Assembly: GCA_002383285.1 (NCBI GenBank) | Contig: DFXU01000108.1 | Coordinates: 24,148 to 30,270 of the forward strand | Direction of reading: 5' to 3' | From: Caryophanales bacterium UBA4100 | Lineage (GTDB): Bacteria > Bacillota > Bacilli > Paenibacillales > UBA4045 | Length of the DNA stretch: 6,123 nucleotides | In this document: in pieces, positions 1-6,114 of the stretch | How positions within the stretch are numbered: position 1 is the first letter of the stretch | Layout: every line of letters begins with the position of its first letter | Notes under the pieces: generated by a model | What the model was told of the DNA's origin: nothing | Databases searched by the model: none | Seen by the model: the letters and a program-made list of their open reading frames with translations, nothing else | Position numbers and translations under genes: made by a program

Positions 1-1341
1 GCCTTCGATACGTTCGATTATGCGCGTAAAGCACTCAGATTAAGGGTGAAGGATTATATTCTTAAGCCAAGCAGGGCAGATGTAATCATTGATAAGGTCA
101 ACGAGATACTTGAGGAAATTACCAATGATCGAGATAAGGATACTCAGAACCAGCAATTAGCGGATCAACTAGTTAAGTTAATGCCAATGGCTCAGACTGA
201 TTTAGTTACACAATTGTTGTTCGATCATGTTCATGATATTCACCTTGAAGAGGTGCTCGGTTTAGTCGGTGGGAGTCCTGAACGTGAAGCGCTTGTGATG
301 ACATTAATGATGTATGCGAAGGAAGGGAAGAATTTAGACAAACAAGCATTAGAACGCTGGTACATGATGGTCAAGGAGCAGCTTCAGCAATCTATGTATG
401 GTTGGATTGGCGCAATGACAGGTCGACAAATTCCGCTTATTGTATTCCGGGAGGAGAATAAATCCCTTCGTTCCCAGGCGTTAGTCTTGGTTCGTATCAT
501 CATCAATTTACTGCAACGGTTTCCTGAGCTCGAGTGCTTTGTTGGAATTGGCAATGTGTACCCATCCTTGGAGCATATCCGATTGTCCTATCAAGAGGCG
601 CTGCTAGCTTCCTCCGACATGTCCATACCCTCCAAGTATCGATTCTATAGTGATTCCATGAATTCCTCCGAATTTGAGCAGGAGCAGCACGCAAGACAGC
701 TAGAGAGGTTGATTATCGACGATGTTCGATTCGGTAATTGGGAGCAGGTTCAGATTAGAATCATCGGATTAATAGAGCATTATGAGAAGTGTGGTGCGAG
801 TGTAATGGTCTCTCAGCAACGGGCGCTTGAAACGATGTGGATTACTTATCGTATGCTGCAGGAGCTTGGGATTGAATCGGAGCGGCCGCTATATTCCTTT
901 CAAGCTTCCCATTACCAGCAGCTCCGTACGGAGACGATCAGTATGCTAGAGAAGATGATGCGATCTGCCATTACGATGAATAAGAATGTGAAGCCGGACG
1001 TTGTACACCAGATCAAGCAATATATTATGGAGAATTCGAGTATGGATATCTCACTTGAGATGATCGCCGACCGAGTTAATCTAAGCCCTTATTATATTAG
1101 TAAGCTATTTAAGGAGCAGCTAGGACTTAACTATATTGACTATTTAACAGAATGTCGAATTGAACGAGCGAAGTCACTCATGTGTGACTCTGAGTTAAGC
1201 TTGAAGGAGATTACGTTCGAGGTTGGATACAATGACCCGAACTACTTCAGCAGAGTGTTCAGAAGAGTTTATGGTATTACACCGACCGAATATCGGAAGA
1301 TGATTATCAACAATAAAGTGCAGATAATAACAAAAGAGTGA
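1..1341 (+). CDS. yesN: YesN-type response regulator with AraC HTH, 5'-truncated
   Basis: Cytoplasmic two-component response regulator and probable transcription activator of the sugar importer that follows. The frame is open from base 1, giving 446 visible residues. Residues 1-40 are the end of a CheY-like receiver domain, with the conserved KP pair at K22-P23 in DYILKPS; the phospho-acceptor aspartate lies off the window, and roughly 85-90 residues are missing by family comparison. The middle, including VGIG at 181 and SYQEAL at 196-201, resembles the degenerate GGDEF-like linker common in YesN proteins. Residues about 334-438 form an AraC/XylS DNA-binding domain with two helix-turn-helix units (about 350-376 and 401-433; GYNDPNYFSRVFRRVYG is diagnostic). 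An in-frame GTG at base 46 is not the start because receiver homology continues upstream of it. The xylF start is 89 bases downstream with no terminator between. Family assignment is firm; the link to xylose is inferred from position. Confidence 0.93.
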   Translation, partial: AFDTFDYARKALRLRVKDYILKPSRADVIIDKVNEILEEITNDRDKDTQNQQLADQLVKLMPMAQTDLVTQLLFDHVHDIHLEEVLGLVGGSPEREALVMTLMMYAKEGKNLDKQALERWYMMVKEQLQQSMYGWIGAMTGRQIPLIVFREENKSLRSQALVLVRIIINLLQRFPELECFVGIGNVYPSLEHIRLSYQEALLASSDMSIPSKYRFYSDSMNSSEFEQEQHARQLERLIIDDVRFGNWEQVQIRIIGLIEHYEKCGASVMVSQQRALETMWITYRMLQELGIESERPLYSFQASHYQQLRTETISMLEKMMRSAITMNKNVKPDVVHQIKQYIMENSSMDISLEMIADRVNLSPYYISKLFKEQLGLNYIDYLTECRIERAKSLMCDSELSLKEITFEVGYNDPNYFSRVFRRVYGITPTEYRKMIINNKVQIITKE

Positions 1342-1386
1342 AGAAACGAATAAACTCCCTAGGATTATACGATGATATATTCATAT

Positions 1387-1400
1387 TGTAAGCATTTACA
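1387..1400. promoter_or_regulatory. cre-like palindrome upstream of xylF
   Basis: TGTAAGCATTTACA has perfect 5-bp arms (TGTAA/TTACA) around a 4-base centre. It matches the CcpA-binding cre consensus TGWAANCGNTNWCA at every position except the central G, which is A here. It ends 30 bases before the xylF start codon. A -10-like TATATT at 1376-1381 lies just upstream, which would put the palindrome at about the transcription start, a usual place for a repressing cre site. I find no good -35 at the right distance, which would suit a promoter dependent on an activator such as the neighbouring YesN protein. The palindrome is seen directly. CcpA binding is an inference, weakened by the central mismatch; another LacI-family repressor or a chance palindrome are alternatives. 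Confidence 0.45.
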
Positions 1401-1430
1401 TTTTATAAGAAAAAGGGAGAGGTACAAACA

Positions 1431-2489
1431 ATGAAAAGTATGAAAAAAAGTGTGTTATCTGCATTGGTTCTAGTTCTAGTATTCACACTGGCGGCTTGCA
1501 GCTCAGGCAACAATGATAATAGCACGACAAGTAAAGACGCAGATTCAAAGGGTAAGATTGTCATTGGCTTCTCAATGGCTACACTGCAAGAAGAACGCTG
1601 GCAGAAGGATCGTGATTTCTTCGTAGCAGCAGCAGAAAAATTAGGTGCAGAAGTGAATGTTCAAGCTGCTAACAATGATGATGCTAAGCAAATTTCACAA
1701 GCGGAAAGCTTAATTAGTCAAGGTGTTGATGTACTGGTTGTCGTTCCTAACAATGCTGAAGCAACAGCGGCAATCATAGAGAAGGCTCATGCCGAAGGCA
1801 TAAAGGTTATAGCTTATGACCGTCTGATTAAAAACTCTGACCTAGACTTATATGTATCATTCGATAATGAGCGTGTAGGCGAAATGCAAGCAACAGCGAT
1901 CACAAAATTAGTGCCGAAGGGTAAATATGTATATATCGGTGGGGCGGATACAGATAATAATGCCCACTTGTTCAAGAAAGGCGCATTCAACATCCTACAG
2001 CCACTCATAGACTCAGGGGATATCGAGGTTGTATATGATCAATTTACGAAGGAATGGAATCCAGCCAATGCACTTGCGAACATGGAGAACGCATTAACAG
2101 CTAACAGCAACAAGATTGATGCTGTAGTAGCGGCGAATGATGGAACAGCTGGTGGTGTTATTCAAGCGCTTGCATCACAAGGCTTAGACGGTAAAGTACC
2201 CGTGTCTGGTCAAGATGCGGAATTAGCAGCGGCTCAACGTATCGTTGAAGGAACACAGACCATGACGGTTTACAAGCCAATAAAAGCGTTAGCTGAAGAA
2301 GTTGCAGCTATAGCTGTTAAGATGGCGAATGGCGAAGAAATAACAACAGACAAGGTTATTAATAATGGCAAGATCGATGTGCCTTCCATTCTTCTCGACC
2401 CATTGGCTGTAGACAAATCCAATATCGATGTAACATTAATCGCTGATGGGTTCCATACGAAAGAGGATGTATACAAGAACGTAAAGTAG
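1431..2489 (+). CDS. xylF: D-xylose ABC transporter substrate-binding lipoprotein XylF
   Basis: Extracellular, membrane-anchored periplasmic-binding-protein-fold receptor that captures D-xylose for the XylGH importer. It has 352 residues, near the usual family length. Residues 1-22 are a lipoprotein signal: basic start, hydrophobic core, and lipobox LAAC with lipidated Cys23, followed by a Ser/Asn/Asp-rich linker to about residue 40. Motifs close to those I recall from E. coli XylF are ERWQKDRD (55-62), AYDRLI (128-133), FDNERVGE (144-151), DNNAHLF (175-181), NDGTAGG (236-242), SGQDAEL (259-265) and GTQTMTVYKP (274-283); these favour xylose over the ribose or galactose relatives. The ATG at 1431 is chosen because GGGAGAGG (1415-1422) stands 8 bases before it; the ATG at 1440 would be too far away. 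It is the first gene of xylFGH, and a long hairpin follows its stop codon. A sensor-type homologue (XylFII) is an alternative role, but the operon order argues for the transport receptor. Confidence 0.95.
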   Translation: MKSMKKSVLSALVLVLVFTLAACSSGNNDNSTTSKDADSKGKIVIGFSMATLQEERWQKDRDFFVAAAEKLGAEVNVQAANNDDAKQISQAESLISQGVDVLVVVPNNAEATAAIIEKAHAEGIKVIAYDRLIKNSDLDLYVSFDNERVGEMQATAITKLVPKGKYVYIGGADTDNNAHLFKKGAFNILQPLIDSGDIEVVYDQFTKEWNPANALANMENALTANSNKIDAVVAANDGTAGGVIQALASQGLDGKVPVSGQDAELAAAQRIVEGTQTMTVYKPIKALAEEVAAIAVKMANGEEITTDKVINNGKIDVPSILLDPLAVDKSNIDVTLIADGFHTKEDVYKNVK

Positions 2490-2526
2490 AATAAGACGCT
2501 GAATATAATACTAGAGTAACATCACA

Positions 2527-2576
2527 AGGAGAGGGGAAGATGTGGAGCGTATGGCCTTCACACTTCCCTCTTTCCT
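2527..2576 (+). promoter_or_regulatory. Long intercistronic hairpin between xylF and xylG
   Basis: The two arms, 2527-2547 and 2556-2576, pair around an 8-base loop. The best fold I can draw has 7 pairs (2527-2533 with 2570-2576), a bulged T2569, 6 perfect pairs (2534-2539 with 2563-2568), a bulged A2540, and 7 pairs (2541-2547 with 2556-2562). Only two of these 20 pairs are G-U. No T-run follows, so it does not look like an intrinsic terminator. The xylG ribosome binding site at 2583-2589 lies just outside the stem. Stem-loops at this position in sugar ABC operons, as between malE and malF in E. coli, protect the upstream message and let the binding protein be made in excess over the membrane parts. 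The structure is seen; the role is inferred. Confidence 0.7.
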
Positions 2577-2578
2577 AA
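2540..2578 (+). CDS. Possible 12-residue leader mini-ORF inside the hairpin
   Basis: ATG at 2540 opens a 12-codon frame reading MWSVWPSHFPLS and ending at TAA 2576-2578. A strong AAGGAG (2526-2531) stands 8 bases before it. The frame crosses the hairpin loop and the whole right arm, and it ends 16 bases before the xylG start, so a translating ribosome would melt the stem and finish close to the xylG ribosome binding site. It is not in frame with xylG. I recognise no peptide family. The purine-rich sequence that looks like a ribosome binding site is also just the left arm of the stem, so the ORF may be chance. Confidence 0.2.
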   Translation: MWSVWPSHFPLS

Positions 2579-2582
2579 TCAT

Positions 2583-2589
2583 GAGGTGA
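2583..2589 (+). promoter_or_regulatory. Ribosome binding site that sets the xylG start
   Basis: GAGGTGA lies 5 bases before the ATG at 2595. An in-frame GTG at 2586 is part of this same motif and has no ribosome binding site of its own at a suitable distance, so the ATG is the more likely start. Confidence 0.75.
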
Positions 2590-2594
2590 AGCGA

Positions 2595-4118
2595 ATGACA
2601 GTTGCTTTGGAAATGAAGAATATTACCAAGGAGTTCCCCGGTGTTAAAGCGTTGAATCAAGTGAATATTTCAGTGAAAAAAGGTGAGGTTCACGCGCTTT
2701 GTGGGGAGAATGGTGCAGGTAAATCGACTCTAATGAAGGTGCTAAGCGGTTTATATCCCTTCGGCACCTACGATGGACAGATTATGATTAATGGAGAAGA
2801 GAAGCAATTTCACAAAATTAGGGATGCTGAAGAAGCAGGTATTTCTATCATTTATCAGGAGCTTGCTTTAGTGAAATCCTTATCGATTGGCGAGAATTTA
2901 TTCTTAGGCAACGAGCCTGTCAGCTTTGGGATTATTAATTGGGAGCGCGTATTTAGGGATAGCGAAAAGTGGCTGCAAGAGGTGGGCTTAACAGGATTAA
3001 ACCCTGAGGAATTAACAGGGAATTTGGGGATTGGCAAGCAGCAGCAGGTAGAGATTGCGAAGGCATTGTCTAAGAAAGCACAAATTCTTATTCTGGATGA
3101 ACCAACAGCTGCTTTAACAGAGCAGGAAGTAGACATTCTACTCGATATACTACGAGAATTCAAAAAACGGGGAGTAACCTGCATTTATATATCCCATAAG
3201 CTGAATGAAGTGCTCGCGGTCGCCGATACGGTGACGATTCTACGTGATGGTTTGACGATTGCAACACACCCAATTGATGAGTTAACAGAGGATAAGATCA
3301 TTGCGTTGATGGTTGGGCGTGAGCTGAAGGAGCGCTATCCAAGAAGAGAAGCCCATTCGGGCGATGTGGTGATGAAGGTATCGAATTATTCCGTTCAAAA
3401 CCCATTTGTTCCAGGTAAGAAGGTCGTGGATAATGTCTCTTTTGAAGTAAGGAAAGGAGAAATTTTAGGGATAGCTGGGCTAATGGGTGCTGGAAGAACT
3501 GAGCTGATCATGAGCATCTTCGGTGCCTATGAAGGTCAGAGTAAAGGCGCAGTTGAGATTGATGGCAAGCTTGTCAAGATTAAGAACACAGAGCATGCGA
3601 TCAAGCATGGATTAGCTCTTGTGTCGGAGGACCGTAAGAGGTTCGGTCTAGTTCTCGGCATGGACATTAAGAGCAATGTAACGCTGGCCAGTTTATTTAA
3701 GATTTCGCCAATGGGTGTCATTGATGAGAATCGAGAAATCGCTAGTGGGGATCAATATATTAAATCATTACGGATTAAAGCCAATTCTGTTGAGACCATT
3801 GTAGGTACATTAAGTGGGGGTAATCAACAGAAGGTTGTCTTGGGAAAATGGTTAATGACCACACCTAAGATACTCATCCTAGATGAGCCAACACGTGGTA
3901 TCGATGTCGGTGCTAAATTTGAAATATATAATATCATGAATGATCTGATGGAGCAGGGAGTTGCCATTATCATGATATCCTCAGAGCTACCCGAGCTTCT
4001 AGGTATGAGTCATCGGATTATTGTTATCTCTGAAGGGAAATTAACGGGTGAATTCTCTGCTAAAGAAGCGACTCAAGAAAATATTATAGCTGCCGCAACA
4101 GGAGGTAATAAAGGATGA
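2595..4118 (+). CDS. xylG: D-xylose ABC transporter ATP-binding protein XylG
   Basis: Cytoplasmic ATPase of the xylose importer, with two fused nucleotide-binding domains in 507 residues, close to E. coli XylG. Domain 1 has Walker A GENGAGKST (37-45), Q-loop YQE (87-89), a family-type divergent signature LGIGKQQ (144-150), Walker B ILILDEP (164-170) and switch histidine H201 in ISHKL. Domain 2 has a degenerate Walker A, GAGRTE (298-303), with Arg in place of the catalytic Lys, a good signature LSGGNQQK (406-413), Walker B ILILDEPTRGID (426-437), and Ser463 where the switch His would be. This pattern of one complete and one degenerate site is normal for RbsA/MglA/XylG proteins and is not damage. 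The ATG at 2595 is preferred over the GTG at 2586, which falls inside the ribosome binding site. The stop overlaps the xylH start. Xylose specificity rests on its neighbours and on overall likeness to XylG. Confidence 0.95.
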   Translation: MTVALEMKNITKEFPGVKALNQVNISVKKGEVHALCGENGAGKSTLMKVLSGLYPFGTYDGQIMINGEEKQFHKIRDAEEAGISIIYQELALVKSLSIGENLFLGNEPVSFGIINWERVFRDSEKWLQEVGLTGLNPEELTGNLGIGKQQQVEIAKALSKKAQILILDEPTAALTEQEVDILLDILREFKKRGVTCIYISHKLNEVLAVADTVTILRDGLTIATHPIDELTEDKIIALMVGRELKERYPRREAHSGDVVMKVSNYSVQNPFVPGKKVVDNVSFEVRKGEILGIAGLMGAGRTELIMSIFGAYEGQSKGAVEIDGKLVKIKNTEHAIKHGLALVSEDRKRFGLVLGMDIKSNVTLASLFKISPMGVIDENREIASGDQYIKSLRIKANSVETIVGTLSGGNQQKVVLGKWLMTTPKILILDEPTRGIDVGAKFEIYNIMNDLMEQGVAIIMISSELPELLGMSHRIIVISEGKLTGEFSAKEATQENIIAAATGGNKG

Positions 4119-5287
4119 GCATGCATACTGAGGTTATTGTAGAAGATAAGAAAAAAGTGGCATGGTTTAAGCTTGATGTCCGGGCATATACCATGATTGG
4201 TGCATTATTAGGAATCTGGATTTTGTTTGCATTTATGCATGATCGGTTTCTCTCTGTAACGAATCTATCAAACCTATTCCTGCAAATGTCAGTCACATCG
4301 ATATTAGCCATTGGCATGGTTCTAGTCATTGTAGCAGGACAAATTGATTTATCCGTTGGCTCGCTTGTCGGACTGATGGGAGGAATAGCAGCCATTCTAA
4401 ACGTTTGGTATGACTGGAATACGATACCTGTTATCATTGTTACCTTAGCGATAGGAGCGGGTATTGGTTTTTTCCAGGGTTGGATTATAGCTTATCGGGC
4501 GGTACCAGCATTTATTGTTACATTAGGCGGAATGCTCGTATTTAGAGGGCTGTTGTTTGGGCTTACAGGTAGTGTGACCATCGCTCCTCTCTCACCTTCA
4601 CTCAAGTCGGTTGGACAATCCTATATGGTGGATATCATTGGTTGGATATTTGGTATCATTGCTCTATGTGTCGCTGGACTGCTTATCCTACGTAAGAGAT
4701 CGGCTAGACAGAAATTTGGCTTTGAGGTCGAACCGTTGGCATTTAGTATCACGAAGATCCTAGTCTATGGCTTGCTCATTCTAGGGTTTGTGAATATCAT
4801 GAACTCTTACAAAGGAATACCTGTTCCGTTTGTGATGGTCATCGTGCTAGCTCTAGTATTCTCCTTCATCTCGAAGAATACGACCTTCGGCAGACACATC
4901 TATGCGATAGGTGGTAATCCAGAGGCGGCTAGATTATCAGGGATTAACATTAAACGTCGGATATTAATCGTCTTCATATTATGTAATTCATTAGCCGCGG
5001 TCGCGGGCTTGGTTCTAGTAGCAAGGTTGAATGCAGCGACCATGAGTGCGGGAACAATGTATGAGCTTGATGCCATTGCGGCGTGTGTTATCGGCGGAAC
5101 AAGCTTGATGGGCGGTATTGGTACGATTGCCGGGGCATTGATCGGTGCATTGGTTATGGCTAGCTTAGATAACGGGATGAGTATTATGAATCTTGAATCC
5201 TTCTGGCAATATATCGTAAAAGGCTCTATTCTCGTGCTTGCCGTATATGTTGATATCTACACTCGAAATCGCAAAAAGGCTGTATAA
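4115..5287 (+). CDS. xylH: D-xylose ABC transporter permease XylH
   Basis: Integral membrane subunit, probably working as a homodimer, that forms the xylose channel and couples to XylG. It has 390 residues, near the usual length of about 390. After a polar N-terminus of about 22 residues it has some ten hydrophobic segments, including about 24-41, 57-75, 104-126, 133-151, 173-192, 213-228, 235-253, 283-303 and 367-381. BPD_transp_2 family marks are AGQIDLSVGSLVG (74-86), the cytoplasmic ATPase-contact loop FGRHIYAIGGNPEAARLSGI (258-277) and VIGGTSLMGGIGTIAGALIG (325-344). The long stretch between the early and late helices, including the charged RKRSARQKFGFEVEP loop (193-207), is typical of XylH rather than the shorter RbsC. 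The start overlaps the xylG stop as ATGA (4115-4118), with GGAGGT (4101-4106) 8 bases upstream, so translation is probably coupled. It is the last gene before the terminator. Confidence 0.95.
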   Translation: MSMHTEVIVEDKKKVAWFKLDVRAYTMIGALLGIWILFAFMHDRFLSVTNLSNLFLQMSVTSILAIGMVLVIVAGQIDLSVGSLVGLMGGIAAILNVWYDWNTIPVIIVTLAIGAGIGFFQGWIIAYRAVPAFIVTLGGMLVFRGLLFGLTGSVTIAPLSPSLKSVGQSYMVDIIGWIFGIIALCVAGLLILRKRSARQKFGFEVEPLAFSITKILVYGLLILGFVNIMNSYKGIPVPFVMVIVLALVFSFISKNTTFGRHIYAIGGNPEAARLSGINIKRRILIVFILCNSLAAVAGLVLVARLNAATMSAGTMYELDAIAACVIGGTSLMGGIGTIAGALIGALVMASLDNGMSIMNLESFWQYIVKGSILVLAVYVDIYTRNRKKAV

Positions 5288-5304
5288 TACGCGCACTGCA
5301 TTAG

Positions 5305-5341
5305 AAATGCCATGCTCAGATTGATCGAGCATGGCATTTTT
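5305..5341 (+). terminator. Intrinsic terminator of the xylFGH operon
   Basis: A perfect 13-bp stem pairs 5305-5317 with 5327-5339 around a 9-base loop. A T-run overlapping the stem end (5337-5341) is followed by GTTG. It begins 17 bases after the xylH stop. On the opposite strand only three T follow the stem, so it should act mainly on + strand transcription. Confidence 0.92.
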
Positions 5342-5358
5342 GTTGCGAGTTTACAACT

Positions 5359-5438
5359 AACTCTCTCTAACTCTCTCTAACTCTCTCTAACTCTCCCTAA
5401 CTCTCCCTAACTCTCCCTAACTCTCTCTAACTCTCTCT
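5359..5438. repeat. Tandem decanucleotide array A (8 units)
   Basis: Eight uninterrupted 10-bp units of AACTCTCTCT. Units 4-6 (about 5389-5418) carry a T-to-C change giving AACTCTCCCT; the three units before and the two after are identical to the main form. The grouped variants suggest expansion by slippage or unequal exchange. Each unit contains TAA across its junction on the + strand and TAG on the - strand. Because the 10-bp period is not a multiple of three, every one of the six frames is stopped, so the array cannot encode protein. It lies after the operon terminator. Function unknown. Confidence 0.95.
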
Positions 5439-5532
5439 AGAACTCCCTCCAGAACTCTCTAGAACTCCCTCCAGAACTCTCTAGAACTCTCTAGAACTCT
5501 CTAGAACTCTCTAGAACTCTCTAGAACTCCCT
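5439..5532. repeat. Tandem decanucleotide array B (9 units)
   Basis: It follows array A directly. The basic unit is AGAACTCTCT, which differs from the array A unit by AG in place of one CT. The unit order is 12 bp (AGAACTCCCTCC, 5439-5450), 10 bp, 12 bp (5461-5472), five perfect 10-bp copies (5473-5522) and a final AGAACTCCCT (5523-5532). Unit junctions create repeated TCTAGA palindromes. CTAG gives TAG on both strands, so all six frames are closed here too. With array A it makes 174 bp of strongly strand-biased sequence, pyrimidine-rich on the + strand. Confidence 0.95.
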
Positions 5533-5666
5533 ATGCAAAAAATGTATATTTATTCGGCTGAATGTATGTTAATCGCTGAGCTGCGTGCTTGAATTGCTCT
5601 ACATAATTTCCTTCTTACCTTTATCCCTTTGCCTCAGATCATAACATAGTGATACTTTTAATATTG
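5533..5666. other. Spacer between the two repeat arrays
   Basis: AT-rich sequence in which I see no gene, RNA or convincing promoter. An ATG-led frame of 19 codons (5533-5592) starts immediately after the repeats but has no ribosome binding site. Confidence 0.5.
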
Positions 5667-5953
5667 TTTTAGTAGCGACAGTTTAAGCATAGTTAGCTTA
5701 GAGGGTAACGGTATAGCGGTGACAGATTTAGCTTAATTAGCTTTACGGGGAACGGTTTAGCGGAGACTGTCTAAGCATTATTAGCTTGATTAACGTCTGA
5801 CATTTTAGCGGAGACTGTCTAAGTATTATTAGCTTGATTAACGGTGACATTTTAGCAGAGACTGTTTAAGCATTGTAAGCTTTTGCGGTGACATTTAGAA
5901 GTGATTGTTTTTTTATTGTGAGTTTTAACATCGACTGTTTTAGCATTAATAGG
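5667..5953. repeat. Decayed tandem array, unit about 47 bp
   Basis: Six to seven imperfect copies lie head to tail: about 5667-5711, 5712-5755, 5756-5803, 5804-5850, 5851-5894, 5895-5929 and a partial 5930-5953. The unit begins TTTAGCGGAGACTGTCTAAG, continues with ATTATTAGCTTGATTAACG and ends TGACAT. Copies 3 and 4 are nearly identical, differing by one substitution (C/T at the base after TCTAAG) and a small TC/G change near the end; copies become shorter and more divergent toward both edges, most of all on the right. TTAGC or TAAGC words recur two or three times in each copy, hinting at an older, shorter repeat. There is no long open frame. The unit is unrelated to the CT-rich arrays next to it. 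Function unknown. Confidence 0.8.
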
Positions 5954-6023
5954 TATATCAGAATATTCTTTTCATGGGGCTGTTCTTCTTAATTATCCTT
6001 TTAAATTTTGAGCTTTAGATTCA

Positions 6024-6047
6024 AACTTTCAATTAGAACTTTCAATT
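6024..6047. repeat. Short direct repeat upstream of the SOS promoter
   Basis: AACTTTCAATT occurs twice, at 6024-6034 and 6037-6047, with a 13-bp period. The second copy also contributes TTTCAA (6040-6045), which pairs as an inverted repeat with TTGAAA (6054-6059), the promoter -35. This AT-rich sequence could be a protein site or upstream promoter element, or chance. Confidence 0.5.
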
Positions 6048-6053
6048 CAGAGC

Positions 6054-6082
6054 TTGAAATGGAAGTGAATTCCTGTTAAAAT
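6054..6082 (+). promoter_or_regulatory. Sigma-A promoter for a gene beyond the right edge
   Basis: The -35 is TTGAAA (6054-6059) and the -10 is TAAAAT (6077-6082), each one base from consensus, with the ideal 17-bp spacer. A TG at 6074-6075 gives an extended -10. The expected transcription start is near 6089, inside the LexA box. Confidence 0.8.
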
Positions 6083-6085
6083 ATA

Positions 6086-6099
6086 AGAACAAACGTTCG
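6086..6099. promoter_or_regulatory. LexA/DinR (SOS) box
   Basis: AGAACAAACGTTCG contains GAACAAACGTTC (6087-6098), which fits the core of the Bacillus LexA site CGAACRNRYGTTYC at all 12 inner positions; only the two outermost bases differ. It begins 3 bases after the -10 and covers the expected start point, where LexA would block transcription until DNA damage. A further GTTC lies at 6101-6104. The match is seen; LexA binding follows from the established consensus. Confidence 0.82.
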
Positions 6100-6114
6100 T
6101 GTTCTGAATGTGGC

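Noticed and set aside
46..1341. A complete 431-residue regulator starting at GTG 46
   Set aside because: The frame is open to base 1, and the 15 residues before the GTG continue the receiver domain, so the gene is truncated by the window edge and not short.
2586..2594. GTG start for xylG adding three residues
   Set aside because: The GTG is part of the GAGGTGA ribosome binding site serving the ATG at 2595 and has no suitable site of its own.
2855..3184. Reverse-strand frame of 109 codons within xylG
   Set aside because: Antisense shadow of a strongly conserved ABC ATPase gene; it shows no recognisable protein features.
3483..3985. Apparent damage in the second ATPase domain of XylG (Walker A Arg301 in place of Lys, Ser463 in place of the switch His)
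   Set aside because: This degenerate second site is the normal state in RbsA/MglA/XylG-type fused ATPases.
4084..4437. Reverse-strand frame of 117 codons across the xylG-xylH junction
   Set aside because: Antisense to two conserved, translationally coupled genes, with no family resemblance.
5283..5288. Perfect TATAAT at the end of xylH as a promoter
   Set aside because: No -35-like sequence stands 16-18 bases upstream, and the operon terminator follows within about 20 bases.
5533..5592. 19-codon ORF (begins MQKMYIYSAE)
   Set aside because: It is preceded by repeat sequence without a ribosome binding site, and it shows no supporting feature.
5359..5953. CRISPR array
   Set aside because: The first arrays have no spacers. 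In the second, the copies are contiguous and imperfect, without unique spacers of constant length, and no cas gene is present.
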